Positions 17,898 to 26,704 of a DNA stretch of 64,000 nucleotides are shown one piece after another. The translations under genes were made by a program, and so were the position numbers. Numbering within the stretch: position 1 is the stretch's first letter; the number at the start of each line of letters is the position of its first letter. Below the pieces are notes generated by a model, which had not been told where the DNA came from, ran no database searches, and saw only the letters and a program-made list of their open reading frames with translations. This stretch comes from JAKLIX01 sp964605655 (GTDB lineage: Bacteria; Bacteroidota; Bacteroidia; Bacteroidales; CAIXZF01). The stretch is from the NCBI GenBank assembly GCA_964605655.1, contig CAZSDK010000005.1:1-64000 (forward strand), in the 5' to 3' direction.

Positions 17898-18488
17898 ATG
17901 AGAAACACCATTGTAACCGTAGGAATCGTCGTTGTTCTGTTGCTGATCATTATTCTGTCAGCGGTCGGGATCTATAACGGACTGGTCAGCAGGGAAGAGA
18001 ATGTCACCAAACAATGGGCACAGGTCGAAAGCCAGTACCAGAGAAGGGCAGATCTTATTCCCAACCTGGTAGAGACGGTAAAGGGTTACGCCAAACATGA
18101 GAGTGAGACCTTCGAGAAAGTCACTGAGGCCAGGTCAAAAGCCACGTCGATGACCATCAGTCCGGAGAAGCTGGATGAGGCTTCGCTGAAAGCCTACCAG
18201 GAGAGCCAGGCTAACCTGAGCTCTGCACTGGCACGACTGATGGTTGTCGTGGAACAGTACCCCGAGTTGAAGGCCAACCAGAACTTCCTGGAGTTGCAGG
18301 CCCAGCTGGAGGGGACGGAAAACCGCATCAACATGGCCAGGAACGATTACAACGAAATCGTCAAATCATACAATACCAACATCAGGAAATTCCCGAAGAA
18401 CATTTTCGCTTCCATGTTTGGCTTTGAAAAGAAACCCTATTTTGAGGCTGAACAAGGTGCCGAGAAGGCTCCTGATGTAAAGTTCTGA
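17898..18488 (+). CDS. lemA: LemA family membrane protein
   Basis: 196 residues from ATG at 17898 (MRNTIVTVG...); a TTG two codons upstream is possible but unnecessary. One N-terminal transmembrane helix (about 5-25) is followed by the LemA signature NGLVSREENVTKQWAQVE and RRADLIPNLVETVKGYA, then a long helical region (ENRINMARNDYNEIVKSYN). LemA proteins have a short N-terminus and an extended helical bundle; their function is not well defined. Here it is followed within 2 bases by two TPM-domain genes, a common partnership. Confidence 0.92.
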   Translation: MRNTIVTVGIVVVLLLIIILSAVGIYNGLVSREENVTKQWAQVESQYQRRADLIPNLVETVKGYAKHESETFEKVTEARSKATSMTISPEKLDEASLKAYQESQANLSSALARLMVVVEQYPELKANQNFLELQAQLEGTENRINMARNDYNEIVKSYNTNIRKFPKNIFASMFGFEKKPYFEAEQGAEKAPDVKF

Positions 18489-18490
18489 TA

Positions 18491-18928
18491 ATGAAAACAG
18501 CGAGGGATTTTTTTACTCCGGAGCAGCAGGAGGACATCCGCCAGGCCATCATGGATGCTGAACTGGACACCTCCGGTGAGATCAGGGTACATATTGAGAA
18601 CAGCTGCAAAGGGGAGGTCATGGACCGGGCTCTTGGCATTTTTAAGACCCTTGGCATGCAGGACACCAAGCAGAGGAACGGGGTCTTGTTCTACCTTGCA
18701 CTGAAGAACAGAAAATTTGCCATTCTTGGAGACCAGGGCATCCATAAAAAGGTGGGAGATGATTTTTGGGACGGGATCCGCCAGACCATGTTGATCCATT
18801 TCCGCAACGACGAGTTCACCAAGGGGTTGTGTGAAGGGATACGGCTGGCCGGAGAACAGTTAAAACACCATTTCCCTTACCAGAGAGCCGATGTCAATGA
18901 ACTCCCTGATGACATTTCCTTTGAGTGA
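18491..18928 (+). CDS. TPM-domain protein without signal peptide
   Basis: 145 residues, TPM (TLP18.3/Psb32/MOLO-1) fold: SGEIRVHIENSC, NGVLFYLALKNRKFAILGDQGIHKKVGDDFW and then the GLCEGIRLAGEQL helix. It lacks both a signal peptide and a transmembrane segment, unlike the next gene, so it would act in the cytosol or at the inner face of the membrane. It starts 2 bases after the lemA stop. Members occur next to LemA in many Bacteroidota; biochemical role unknown. Confidence 0.82.
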   Translation: MKTARDFFTPEQQEDIRQAIMDAELDTSGEIRVHIENSCKGEVMDRALGIFKTLGMQDTKQRNGVLFYLALKNRKFAILGDQGIHKKVGDDFWDGIRQTMLIHFRNDEFTKGLCEGIRLAGEQLKHHFPYQRADVNELPDDISFE

Positions 18929-18986
18929 CAGGCATTCGATTATTAGCAGAATACGGAAAGACCACAATGATAAAAACCTCGGTTAT

Positions 18987-19781
18987 ATGAGCATGATCAG
19001 GCAAATTTTTGCCCTGCTATTTATTGGTCTTTCCTGGTTCGCCGCCTTATCGCAGGAGATTCCTCCCCGGCCCGACCCTCCCCGCCTGGTCAACGACCTG
19101 GCCGGCATGCTGGACGCAGGCCAGGCAGCAGAACTGGAGTCCATGCTGGTTCGGTTCAACGATTCCACCTCCAACCAGATCGTGGTGCTCACTGTGAATG
19201 ACCTCAAAGGCGCCGAACCATCGGAATTTGCATTCAAGGTGGGAAAAGAATGGGGTGTGGGACAGAAGGAAATGAACAACGGGGTGGTGATGCTCATCAA
19301 ACCTTCCGGCCAGGGTTCCAAAGGACAGATCTTCATTGCCACGGGCAAAGGACTTGAAGGGGCTATTCCCGATGCCATTGCCAAAAGGATCATCGAGAAA
19401 GAGATGATACCAGCTTTTAAGCAAGGCGATTACTATGGGGGGATACGGGCAGGACTGGAGGTGATCATGAAGCTGGCTGCCGGGGAGATCACCACAGATC
19501 AATATGCGGGCAAAGGGAAAAAGAGCGGACAATGGACGGCCCTTATCCCTATCCTGCTGATTATTCTTGTCTTTATCTTCTTTAACAACAACCGCAACAA
19601 ACACCAGCATATAGGGGGGAGTATCCCCTTCTGGACCTGGCTGATGCTCTTCGGAAGTATGGGCGGAGGCAGGTCAGGCGGCTGGAGCGGTGGTTCAGGA
19701 GGCTTCGGAGGAGGCGGTGGCGGCTTCGGCGGCTTCGGTGGTGGCGGCTTCGGCGGCGGTGGTGCCGGAGGCAGCTGGTAA
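18987..19781 (+). CDS. Secreted/membrane TPM-domain protein with Gly-rich tail (YgcG-like)
   Basis: 264 residues from ATG at 18987 (MSMIRQIFALLF); the longer frame from 18891 overlaps the previous gene and lacks a leading signal peptide. A signal peptide ends near AALSQ. A TPM domain follows (VNDLAGMLDAGQAAELE, SNQIVVLTVNDLKG, NNGVVMLIKP, FIATGKGLEGAIPD). One transmembrane helix (ALIPILLIILVFIFF) is followed by a tail of almost pure Gly with Phe/Ser (GGFGGGGGGFGGFGGGG). This matches the YgcG architecture that accompanies LemA. Confidence 0.88.
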   Translation: MSMIRQIFALLFIGLSWFAALSQEIPPRPDPPRLVNDLAGMLDAGQAAELESMLVRFNDSTSNQIVVLTVNDLKGAEPSEFAFKVGKEWGVGQKEMNNGVVMLIKPSGQGSKGQIFIATGKGLEGAIPDAIAKRIIEKEMIPAFKQGDYYGGIRAGLEVIMKLAAGEITTDQYAGKGKKSGQWTALIPILLIILVFIFFNNNRNKHQHIGGSIPFWTWLMLFGSMGGGRSGGWSGGSGGFGGGGGGFGGFGGGGFGGGGAGGSW

Positions 19782-19879
19782 CACACTCGTAATAAGCCTT
19801 CTTTGCCAATTTCAGCATCAGAATACTTATTTAGATCATTTTCAAATCTTTTAAAAAGGTAACTTATTACTAAAAACTC

Positions 19880-19910
19880 TTGCTCATATATGAGAGTGTG
19901 CATAAATTAG
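19880..19910 (+). promoter_or_regulatory. Promoter of the act-cta-cyd cluster with an internal palindrome
   Basis: TTG (19880-19882), 20 bases, then TAAATTAG (19903-19910), one mismatch to TAnnTTTG. The spacer begins with the perfect 12-base palindrome CTCATATATGAG (19883-19894), placed where a repressor or activator dimer would contact RNA polymerase. The actA ATG is 58 bases further on. No regulator gene is adjacent. Confidence 0.5.
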
Positions 19911-19968
19911 CCAAACAAAGCGGTATCACCTGAGGCTATTTTATTATAACACCTTTACTATCAAATAT

Positions 19969-21138
19969 ATGAGCAAGCGACACCTAAAAAACAGGGTACG
20001 CCACCCTTTTTTGTGGTTAGTATTTCTATGTTTTTTCTCCACCTTGCCGGCTTTTTCCGGTAACAAACCCTTCCTTGGGAAAGAACAGACTCCCACTCAT
20101 AAGACGGAAGCCGAGCACAACCCCGATCTGCTGATCGGGGAAAGGCTGTTTTACGGGTTGACGCCCTGGCAAGCAGGAGCTTTCCAGTGTGAAGCCTGTC
20201 ATTCGGTGATCACCTCAGAGGACCTGAACTGGAGTCCTTCTGCCTTCAACCTGTCGGAATGGATGAAGAACCAGTCAGATTCTGCGGTCAAACAGCTCCT
20301 GGAGAATCCCATCTCAGAAAAGATGGAGGCCGCCCACCCGGGCTTCACGGTCACAGACGAGGAGGTCAGGCAACTGAGGACCTACCTGAACTATATCAAC
20401 CAGAAAGGCTTAGCCCTTCACAAACCTTTTCCGGCAAAGATGATCCTGTTTTTCGGGTTCGGAATCCTGATGGCCCTGGCACTGCTTGACCTCATCTTCT
20501 TCAGGAAAATCAAGTACCGCATCATCCATATACTGGTATTGATAGCCGGTCTGGCCATCCATGGACAGATTGCCATCACCGAGGCCCGCAACCTTGGACG
20601 GACCAAGGGCTACGCCCCCGATCAACCCATCAAATTTTCACATAAAGTGCATGCCGGTGACAATAAGATCGACTGTAAATACTGTCATACAGGCGTTTAC
20701 ACCGGAAAATCGGCAGGAATCCCATCGCTGAACCTGTGCATGAACTGTCATACCGTGGTCAAATCGGGACGGAACTCAGGGAAATTTGAGATCCAGATGA
20801 TCTACGACCACCTGAAAAACAATCAGCCGGTTGAATGGATACGGATACACAATCTTCCTGAATATGTGTACTTTAACCATGCCCAGCATGTAATGGTGGG
20901 AAAGGTTCCCTGTCAAAAATGCCACGGTCCGGTTGAGACTATGGACCTGATGCGACAGTTCTCTGACCTTTCGATGGGCTGGTGCGTCAACTGTCACAGG
21001 CAAACCCAGATACAGTCGAAGACCCAGCCTTATTACACCCGCAACACGAAACTTCTCGAATGGGTGCAAAAGGAGAAACTTCCGAACCTGACCGTGGAAC
21101 AGATCGGCGGGATCGACTGCATGAAATGTCATTATTAA
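19969..21138 (+). CDS. actA: Alternative complex III multiheme cytochrome c subunit ActA
   Basis: 389 residues with a signal or anchor segment at about 12-30 and six CxxCH heme c sites. One (CEACH, Cys74) is in an N-terminal domain, followed by a pair of hydrophobic helices (about 158-200). The C-terminal five are CKYCH, CMNCH, CQKCH, CVNCH and CMKCH, the last at the very end. The C-terminal five match the pentaheme ActA of alternative complex III, which passes electrons from quinol to oxidase. The N-terminal monoheme domain is an addition relative to the five-heme description. First gene of the respiratory cluster. Confidence 0.92.
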   Translation: MSKRHLKNRVRHPFLWLVFLCFFSTLPAFSGNKPFLGKEQTPTHKTEAEHNPDLLIGERLFYGLTPWQAGAFQCEACHSVITSEDLNWSPSAFNLSEWMKNQSDSAVKQLLENPISEKMEAAHPGFTVTDEEVRQLRTYLNYINQKGLALHKPFPAKMILFFGFGILMALALLDLIFFRKIKYRIIHILVLIAGLAIHGQIAITEARNLGRTKGYAPDQPIKFSHKVHAGDNKIDCKYCHTGVYTGKSAGIPSLNLCMNCHTVVKSGRNSGKFEIQMIYDHLKNNQPVEWIRIHNLPEYVYFNHAQHVMVGKVPCQKCHGPVETMDLMRQFSDLSMGWCVNCHRQTQIQSKTQPYYTRNTKLLEWVQKEKLPNLTVEQIGGIDCMKCHY

Positions 21139-21181
21139 TTCTGAACCATTATCAGAAGCCAACGCATTCAACATCACCTCA

Positions 21182-24154
21182 ATGAAGAAATACTGGAAAA
21201 GCATAGACCAAAGGGAGGCGGCCCCGGATCCCCTTCTGGTAAAAACTGAGGAAACACTGGAGAAGCAACAGATCCTGGATTTTCTGGAGAATCATGGAAC
21301 AGGTCTCGAAGCCAACAGAAGGGATTTTTTAAAGTTCTTCGGGTTCTCTTTTGCCACGGCCGCCGTGCTGAGCAGCTGTAAAAATCCTGTGAACAAGGCT
21401 ATCCCTTACCTTTTTAAACCGGAAGAGGTGAACCCGGGGGAATCGGTGTATTACGCCTCCACCTTTTTTGACGGGAAAGATTATTGCCCGGTTGTGGTGA
21501 AGGTGAGAGACGGAAGGCCGATAAAGATTGAAGGGAACGACAGGACCTCTTTCTCCGGAGGTGGCACCCATGCCCGGGTACAGGCGTCCATTCTCGGATT
21601 GTATGACCAGGCTACCCGTCTGGAAAAACCCGCCCTGAAAGGAAAAGAAAGCGACTGGAAAACCATGGACGGGGAGATCATCAAAGCCCTGACCGATCTT
21701 AAAACAAAGAATGAAAAGGTCGTGCTGCTCACCTCTACGTTGATCAGTCCTTCCCTGCTGGCTGCCATCAAAGACCTTATGACCGTCTACCCCAACCTGG
21801 TACACATTACCTGGGACCCGGTCTCCTTTTATGCCATCAGGGAAGCCCAGCGACTGCTCAATGGGCTGCCTTTGATTCCAAGATTGCATTTCGACAAGGC
21901 AGACCTCATCGTCGGAATGAACTGCGATTTCCTGGGCACCTGGCTTTCCCCGGCGGAATTCACCAGTCAATATACCAAAAGAAGAAAACTCAACAAAGAC
22001 AATCCACTGTTATCCAAACACATACAATTTGAGACTGGCTTAACACTTACAGGTTCCAATGCAGATGAGCGTTATACCATCAAACCTTCCGAGGAGAAAC
22101 TGGTACTCGCTGCACTCTATCACCAAATCAGCAAAAAGGCAGGCCTGAATACACTTCATACCCCACCCTCCCCTGTGCCCGTCGACGAGCTTGCTGATTC
22201 ACTCTGGAGCCACAAAGGCAGGTCACTGCTGGTCTCCGGTACCAACGACATTGCCTGCCAGGTGCTTACTTCTGCTATCAATACCCTGTTGGGAAATGAA
22301 GGAGTGACCATCGCTTACCAGGATGCCTGCCAGCTGGGTAGCGGCAATGACAGGGCCATGATGGAACTGCTCGATGACATGGAGATGGGCAAGGTAGGTG
22401 GGTTGATCATGCACCAGGTGAACCCTGCTTACGATTTTCCTTATGCTGAAAGGTTTGTCAAAGGGCTCGCTAAGCTCAGCCTGTCCGTTTCCACCACTTC
22501 GCAGCTGGATGAGACCCTGAAACACTGCACGTACAGCTGTCCAGACAACCATTACCTGGAATCCTGGACCGACGCACAGCCCTACCTGGGTATGTACAGC
22601 CTCGGCCAGCCGGTCATTCAGAAACTCTTTGACACCCGCAGCTTCCTTGAAACGATCAATACATGGTGTGGTTCTTCTCTTGATTCCTACCAGTATATCA
22701 GGAATTACTGGGAAAAGAACCTGTTCTCTCTCCAGAAGGATGGCGGGAGTTTCAATACTTTCTGGACCAAGATCCTGCAGGACGGGGTATATGAGATGCC
22801 TGTCAACCAAACGGTATTTAAAAGAAATGAAACGGTAGTTCCCATGATGCTGTCCAATATCGCGGCAGCCCAGACCCAAAATATTGAACTTCAGGTCTAT
22901 GAGAGCATCGCCATCGGGAACGGACAGTATGCCAACAACCCCTGGTTGCAGGAGCTTCCCGATCCTGTCTCCAAGGTCACCTGGGATAATTATGTTGCCA
23001 TATCTCCAAAGACCGCCAAGGAGCTGGGACTGATACAAGGCGACCTGGTCAGGGTGGCTGACCTCATTGAACTCCCGGTGCTGGTCCAGCCCGGCCAGGC
23101 ACCACAGACCATCAGTATTGCCCTGGGTTACGGACGGACCGATACCGGTAAGGCCGGCAAAACGGGAAAAAATGCCTATCCATTGGTGCAGATCAGGGAA
23201 GGGGTACAACAATATTCCAGGGAGAATGTCAGCCTGAAAAAGACCGGGATGGGATACCTGTTTGCCCAGACCCAGATCCATCATGTGATGGAAGGAAGAC
23301 CCATCATCAGGGAAACGAATATTACCGAGTATCAGAAGAATCCTGCCGCCGGCAACGAGATGCATGAGGAGATTGTAAAACACCACCAGACCTTGTACCC
23401 CGAGGTGGAATACCCGGTGCATCACTGGGCCCTGTCGGTGGACCTCAATGCCTGTACGGGTTGCAGCAGCTGTATGATCGCCTGCCAGGCTGAGAACAAC
23501 ATCCCCGTGGTGGGGAAAAAGGAAGTGTCGCTGAAAAGGAGCATGCACTGGATCAGGGTTGACCGCTATTATTCTGAAGATGAGAACAATCCGGAAGTGG
23601 TCTTCCAGCCGATGATGTGCCAGCACTGCGACAACGCCCCCTGTGAGAATGTTTGTCCGGTGGCTGCCACCACCCACAGCCAGGACGGGTTGAACCAGAT
23701 GGCCTACAACCGCTGTATCGGCACCAAGTACTGCATCAACAACTGTCCTTATAAGGTGAGACGCTTCAACTGGTACCGTTATGTCGACAATCCCGCCTTT
23801 GATTTCGGGACGGAGACCGACCTGGGCAAGATGGTGCTGAACCCTGATGTCACGGTGAGAGAACGTGGCGTGGTTGAGAAATGCTCCCTCTGTGTACAAC
23901 GTATCCAGGAAGCCAAACTGAAAGCCAAGCTGGAAGGCCGTGTGGTAGCCGATGGTGACATTATGCCTGCCTGCGTACAGGCTTGTCCGGCCAAAGCCAT
24001 TGTTTTCGGAGATCAGAACAATCCTGAGAGCAAGGTGAACCAGCTTTTCAAAGACCCCAGGAACTATAATGTTCTGGAAGAACTGCACACTTTACCCAAG
24101 GTGGGTTACCTGACCAAGGTGAGGAACCAGCAGGAAGGTCAAGGACATTCTTAA
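21182..24154 (+). CDS. actB: Alternative complex III molybdopterin-like/iron-sulfur subunit ActB
   Basis: 990 residues. Begins with a twin-arginine-like signal (NRRDFLKFFGFSFATAAVLSSC) ending in a possible lipobox Cys. Residues about 60-720 resemble a molybdopterin oxidoreductase large subunit; in studied complexes this part carries no molybdenum. The C-terminal part is a four-cluster ferredoxin-like domain: CTGCSSCMIACQ, CQHCDNAPCENVCP, CIGTKYCINNCP and CSLCVQRIQEA with ACVQACP. Length and layout match ActB. Confidence 0.94.
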   Translation: MKKYWKSIDQREAAPDPLLVKTEETLEKQQILDFLENHGTGLEANRRDFLKFFGFSFATAAVLSSCKNPVNKAIPYLFKPEEVNPGESVYYASTFFDGKDYCPVVVKVRDGRPIKIEGNDRTSFSGGGTHARVQASILGLYDQATRLEKPALKGKESDWKTMDGEIIKALTDLKTKNEKVVLLTSTLISPSLLAAIKDLMTVYPNLVHITWDPVSFYAIREAQRLLNGLPLIPRLHFDKADLIVGMNCDFLGTWLSPAEFTSQYTKRRKLNKDNPLLSKHIQFETGLTLTGSNADERYTIKPSEEKLVLAALYHQISKKAGLNTLHTPPSPVPVDELADSLWSHKGRSLLVSGTNDIACQVLTSAINTLLGNEGVTIAYQDACQLGSGNDRAMMELLDDMEMGKVGGLIMHQVNPAYDFPYAERFVKGLAKLSLSVSTTSQLDETLKHCTYSCPDNHYLESWTDAQPYLGMYSLGQPVIQKLFDTRSFLETINTWCGSSLDSYQYIRNYWEKNLFSLQKDGGSFNTFWTKILQDGVYEMPVNQTVFKRNETVVPMMLSNIAAAQTQNIELQVYESIAIGNGQYANNPWLQELPDPVSKVTWDNYVAISPKTAKELGLIQGDLVRVADLIELPVLVQPGQAPQTISIALGYGRTDTGKAGKTGKNAYPLVQIREGVQQYSRENVSLKKTGMGYLFAQTQIHHVMEGRPIIRETNITEYQKNPAAGNEMHEEIVKHHQTLYPEVEYPVHHWALSVDLNACTGCSSCMIACQAENNIPVVGKKEVSLKRSMHWIRVDRYYSEDENNPEVVFQPMMCQHCDNAPCENVCPVAATTHSQDGLNQMAYNRCIGTKYCINNCPYKVRRFNWYRYVDNPAFDFGTETDLGKMVLNPDVTVRERGVVEKCSLCVQRIQEAKLKAKLEGRVVADGDIMPACVQACPAKAIVFGDQNNPESKVNQLFKDPRNYNVLEELHTLPKVGYLTKVRNQQEGQGHS

Positions 24155-24188
24155 TAATCAAGAAATTATCAACATAAAATAACAAACC

Positions 24189-25553
24189 ATGTACGATACT
24201 GAGATCCGAGGACCACTGGTTTTAGGGGATAAGAAGTTCAGCCATGTCAGCAGCGACATCATCGCCCCTATCGACCGGAAAGCCCCGCTCTGGTGGAAGA
24301 CAGCCATGGCGGTCAGCCTGCTCGCTGCCGCCTGGGGAGTGTACGCCATGTACATGACAGTCAGGTACGGCATAGGGACCTGGAACGTCAACAACTCCGT
24401 TGCCTGGGGCTGGGAGATCATCAATTTTGTCTGGTGGATCGGGATTGGACATGCCGGTACGGCATTCTCCATCTTCCTGCTGATCCTCAGACAGAAATGG
24501 AGAACATCCATCAACAGGGCGGCAGAGGCCATGACGGTCTTTGCCGTCGGATGTGCCGCCATCTACCCGGCCATCCACATGGGAAGGGTATGGCTTGCCT
24601 TTTTCATCTTCCCCTATCCCAACACCCGCGGGTCACTCTGGGTTAACTTTAATTCACCCCTGTTCTGGGACTTTATCGCCATCAGTGCTTATCTGTTGAT
24701 TTCAGCATCGTTCTGGTACTTCGGCATGGTGCCCGATTTTGCCACCATCAGAGATAAGGCCACCACAAAGATTAAAAAGGCTGTTTATGGCTTCTTTGCC
24801 TTCGGCTGGACCGGTTCCTCGAAGCAATGGCTCAAATATGAAGCCCTCAGCTACGTGCTCGGAGGTATTGCTGCCGTGCTGGTGGTCTCCGTCCACAGCA
24901 TCGTGTCGACCGACTTTGCCTCCTCCGTCATCCCCGGCTGGCATGCCACCCTCTTTCCGCCTTATTTCGTGGTGGGAGCCATCTTCTCCGGGTTTGCCAT
25001 GGTGATGACCCTGATGATCATCATCAGAAAACTCTATCATTTCCAGGATTATGTGACCGACTCCCACCTGAACGCCATCGCCAAGATCCTCATCTTTATC
25101 AGCCTTATCATGGGCACTGCCTACGGCACCGAAGTATTCATGGCCTGGTATTCGGGCAACCCTTACGAGATGTTCACCTTCTTCCATAACCGCATTACTG
25201 GAGACTACACCTTCTATTTCTGGGCCATGGTCGTGTGCAACGCCGTCATCCCCCAGCTCTTCTGGTTTAAGAAAATCAGGAAGAATCTGGCCGCTGCCTT
25301 TATCATCTCCCTGTTCATCAACCTGGGTATGTGGTATGAAAGGTTCAACATCATCGTCACTTCCTTGTCCAAAGATTACCTTCCCTCCTCCTGGACCACC
25401 TATCAGCCCACCTGGGTGGAGATCGGGGTCTATATCGGCACCCTTGGCATCTTTGCCGCAGGCGTGCTGCTGTTCTTCAAATTCATCCCCATGATCGCCA
25501 TCAGCGAGGTGAAAGGTGTGTTGCAAGTCGGGAAAAAATCTAATGATCATTAA
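24189..25553 (+). CDS. actC: Alternative complex III membrane subunit ActC (NrfD family)
   Basis: 454 residues, mostly hydrophobic, with about ten transmembrane helices of the NrfD/PsrC type (for example WWIGIGHAGTAFSIFLLIL and VFAVGCAAIYPAIHMGR). In complex III this subunit forms a quinol site facing ActB. It starts 35 bases after actB and is followed by actD after 12 bases. Confidence 0.93.
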   Translation: MYDTEIRGPLVLGDKKFSHVSSDIIAPIDRKAPLWWKTAMAVSLLAAAWGVYAMYMTVRYGIGTWNVNNSVAWGWEIINFVWWIGIGHAGTAFSIFLLILRQKWRTSINRAAEAMTVFAVGCAAIYPAIHMGRVWLAFFIFPYPNTRGSLWVNFNSPLFWDFIAISAYLLISASFWYFGMVPDFATIRDKATTKIKKAVYGFFAFGWTGSSKQWLKYEALSYVLGGIAAVLVVSVHSIVSTDFASSVIPGWHATLFPPYFVVGAIFSGFAMVMTLMIIIRKLYHFQDYVTDSHLNAIAKILIFISLIMGTAYGTEVFMAWYSGNPYEMFTFFHNRITGDYTFYFWAMVVCNAVIPQLFWFKKIRKNLAAAFIISLFINLGMWYERFNIIVTSLSKDYLPSSWTTYQPTWVEIGVYIGTLGIFAAGVLLFFKFIPMIAISEVKGVLQVGKKSNDH

Positions 25554-25564
25554 TACTGTCCGTC

Positions 25565-26077
25565 ATGACCAAGACCAGCATCATAGGAGTATTTGACCAG
25601 GAAGACCAGTTGGTCCATGCTCTTAAAGCATTGAAAGAAAAGAAGATAGACGTTCAGGAGGTGTACACTCCCTACCCTGTCCATCCTGTTTTTGAAAGTC
25701 TGGGCAGAAAGACCAGTTTTACCTGGTGGGCATTCGGCTACGGACTGATGGCAGTGATCGGCGTTTTATCGTTTCTGTATTTTACGGCCGTCATCGACTG
25801 GCCCCTGAATTTCGGGGGAAAACCTACCAATGCCTTTCCATCTTTCATTGTGATCACCATCATTCTGACCATCCTCACCATCACGATCTGCAGCCTTTTC
25901 ACCTTTTCGGTGATGGCCAGGATCTATCCCGGGAAGCCGGCCAGGATGCCGGATCAAAGGGCCACTGATGATAAGTTTATCCTGGTGGTTGATCCATCAA
26001 CAGGAGATTTGCATCAAGCCGGACAGGCACTCCGGTCACTGGGAGCCAGCGAAGTTTATGAAAAAGAGGTTGAGTAA
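25565..26077 (+). CDS. actD: Alternative complex III subunit ActD (DUF3341)
   Basis: 170 residues: an N-terminal soluble part (SIIGVFDQEDQLVHALKAL), two transmembrane helices (WWAFGYGLMAVIGVLSFLYF and a following VITIILTILTITICSLF) and a short C-terminal soluble domain with LRSLGASEVYE. This is the DUF3341 arrangement found between ActC and ActE in act operons. Confidence 0.9.
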   Translation: MTKTSIIGVFDQEDQLVHALKALKEKKIDVQEVYTPYPVHPVFESLGRKTSFTWWAFGYGLMAVIGVLSFLYFTAVIDWPLNFGGKPTNAFPSFIVITIILTILTITICSLFTFSVMARIYPGKPARMPDQRATDDKFILVVDPSTGDLHQAGQALRSLGASEVYEKEVE

Positions 26078-26096
26078 ATGACATCATCATAACACT

Positions 26097-26687
26097 ATGA
26101 TAAAGAACATATTAATCCACCTGCAGAACACCAGGCCCTATTTCCTGATCACAGGATTCTTGCTGGCCGGCACCTTCTCCTCCTGCGACCGAACGAGAAA
26201 TGACAAGGGGTATGAGTATTTCCCCGATATGACGCATTCCATGGCTTATGAGACTTACTCACCCAACAAGAACTACAAGGACGGGAAGACCCAGCAGGCT
26301 CCCGTGAAGGGCAGCATCAGCAGGGGCATGGTGCCTTATGCGTATCCCAACACTCCTGAAGGAAGGGCTCTTGCAGGCAAGGAGCTCGTCGATCCGTTTA
26401 CCCCCACCCAGGAGAACTTAGCCCAGGGACAGGAGAAATATAAAGTTTTCTGCGAAAATTGTCACGGCGAGAAAGGAGACGGGAATGGTTACCTTTTCAC
26501 CAGCAAGCGATTTGCGGTCAAACCGGCTTCCTACCTCTCGGAAAAGGTCATGGGTCTTCCTGACGGGGAACTGTATCATGTGATCACCTGTGGTTTTAAC
26601 ACCATGGGAGCCCATGGTTCCCAGATACCCCCCGACGATCGTTGGAAGATCATCCTGTATATTCAGAAAAACCTTCAACACAAATAA
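26097..26687 (+). CDS. actE: Alternative complex III monoheme cytochrome c lipoprotein ActE
   Basis: 196 residues. Signal peptide ends in a lipobox (GTFSSC), implying lipid anchoring. One heme c site CENCHGEKGDGNG is at about 118-130, with a likely axial methionine downstream (FNTMGAHGSQIP). ActE is the monoheme subunit of the complex. Between actD (19-base gap) and actF (17-base gap). Confidence 0.92.
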   Translation: MIKNILIHLQNTRPYFLITGFLLAGTFSSCDRTRNDKGYEYFPDMTHSMAYETYSPNKNYKDGKTQQAPVKGSISRGMVPYAYPNTPEGRALAGKELVDPFTPTQENLAQGQEKYKVFCENCHGEKGDGNGYLFTSKRFAVKPASYLSEKVMGLPDGELYHVITCGFNTMGAHGSQIPPDDRWKIILYIQKNLQHK

Positions 26688-26704
26688 ATACAAGCAAGCG
26701 GGTC

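Noticed and set aside
22223..24088. 621-residue open frame on the minus strand
   Set aside because: Complementary to actB, whose motifs and operon position are decisive; the antisense product has no recognisable domain.
21182..24154. ActB as a genuine molybdenum enzyme linked to the upstream Moco genes
   Set aside because: In characterised alternative complex III the molybdopterin-like part binds no cofactor; the Moco genes are 13 kb away and more likely serve other enzymes.
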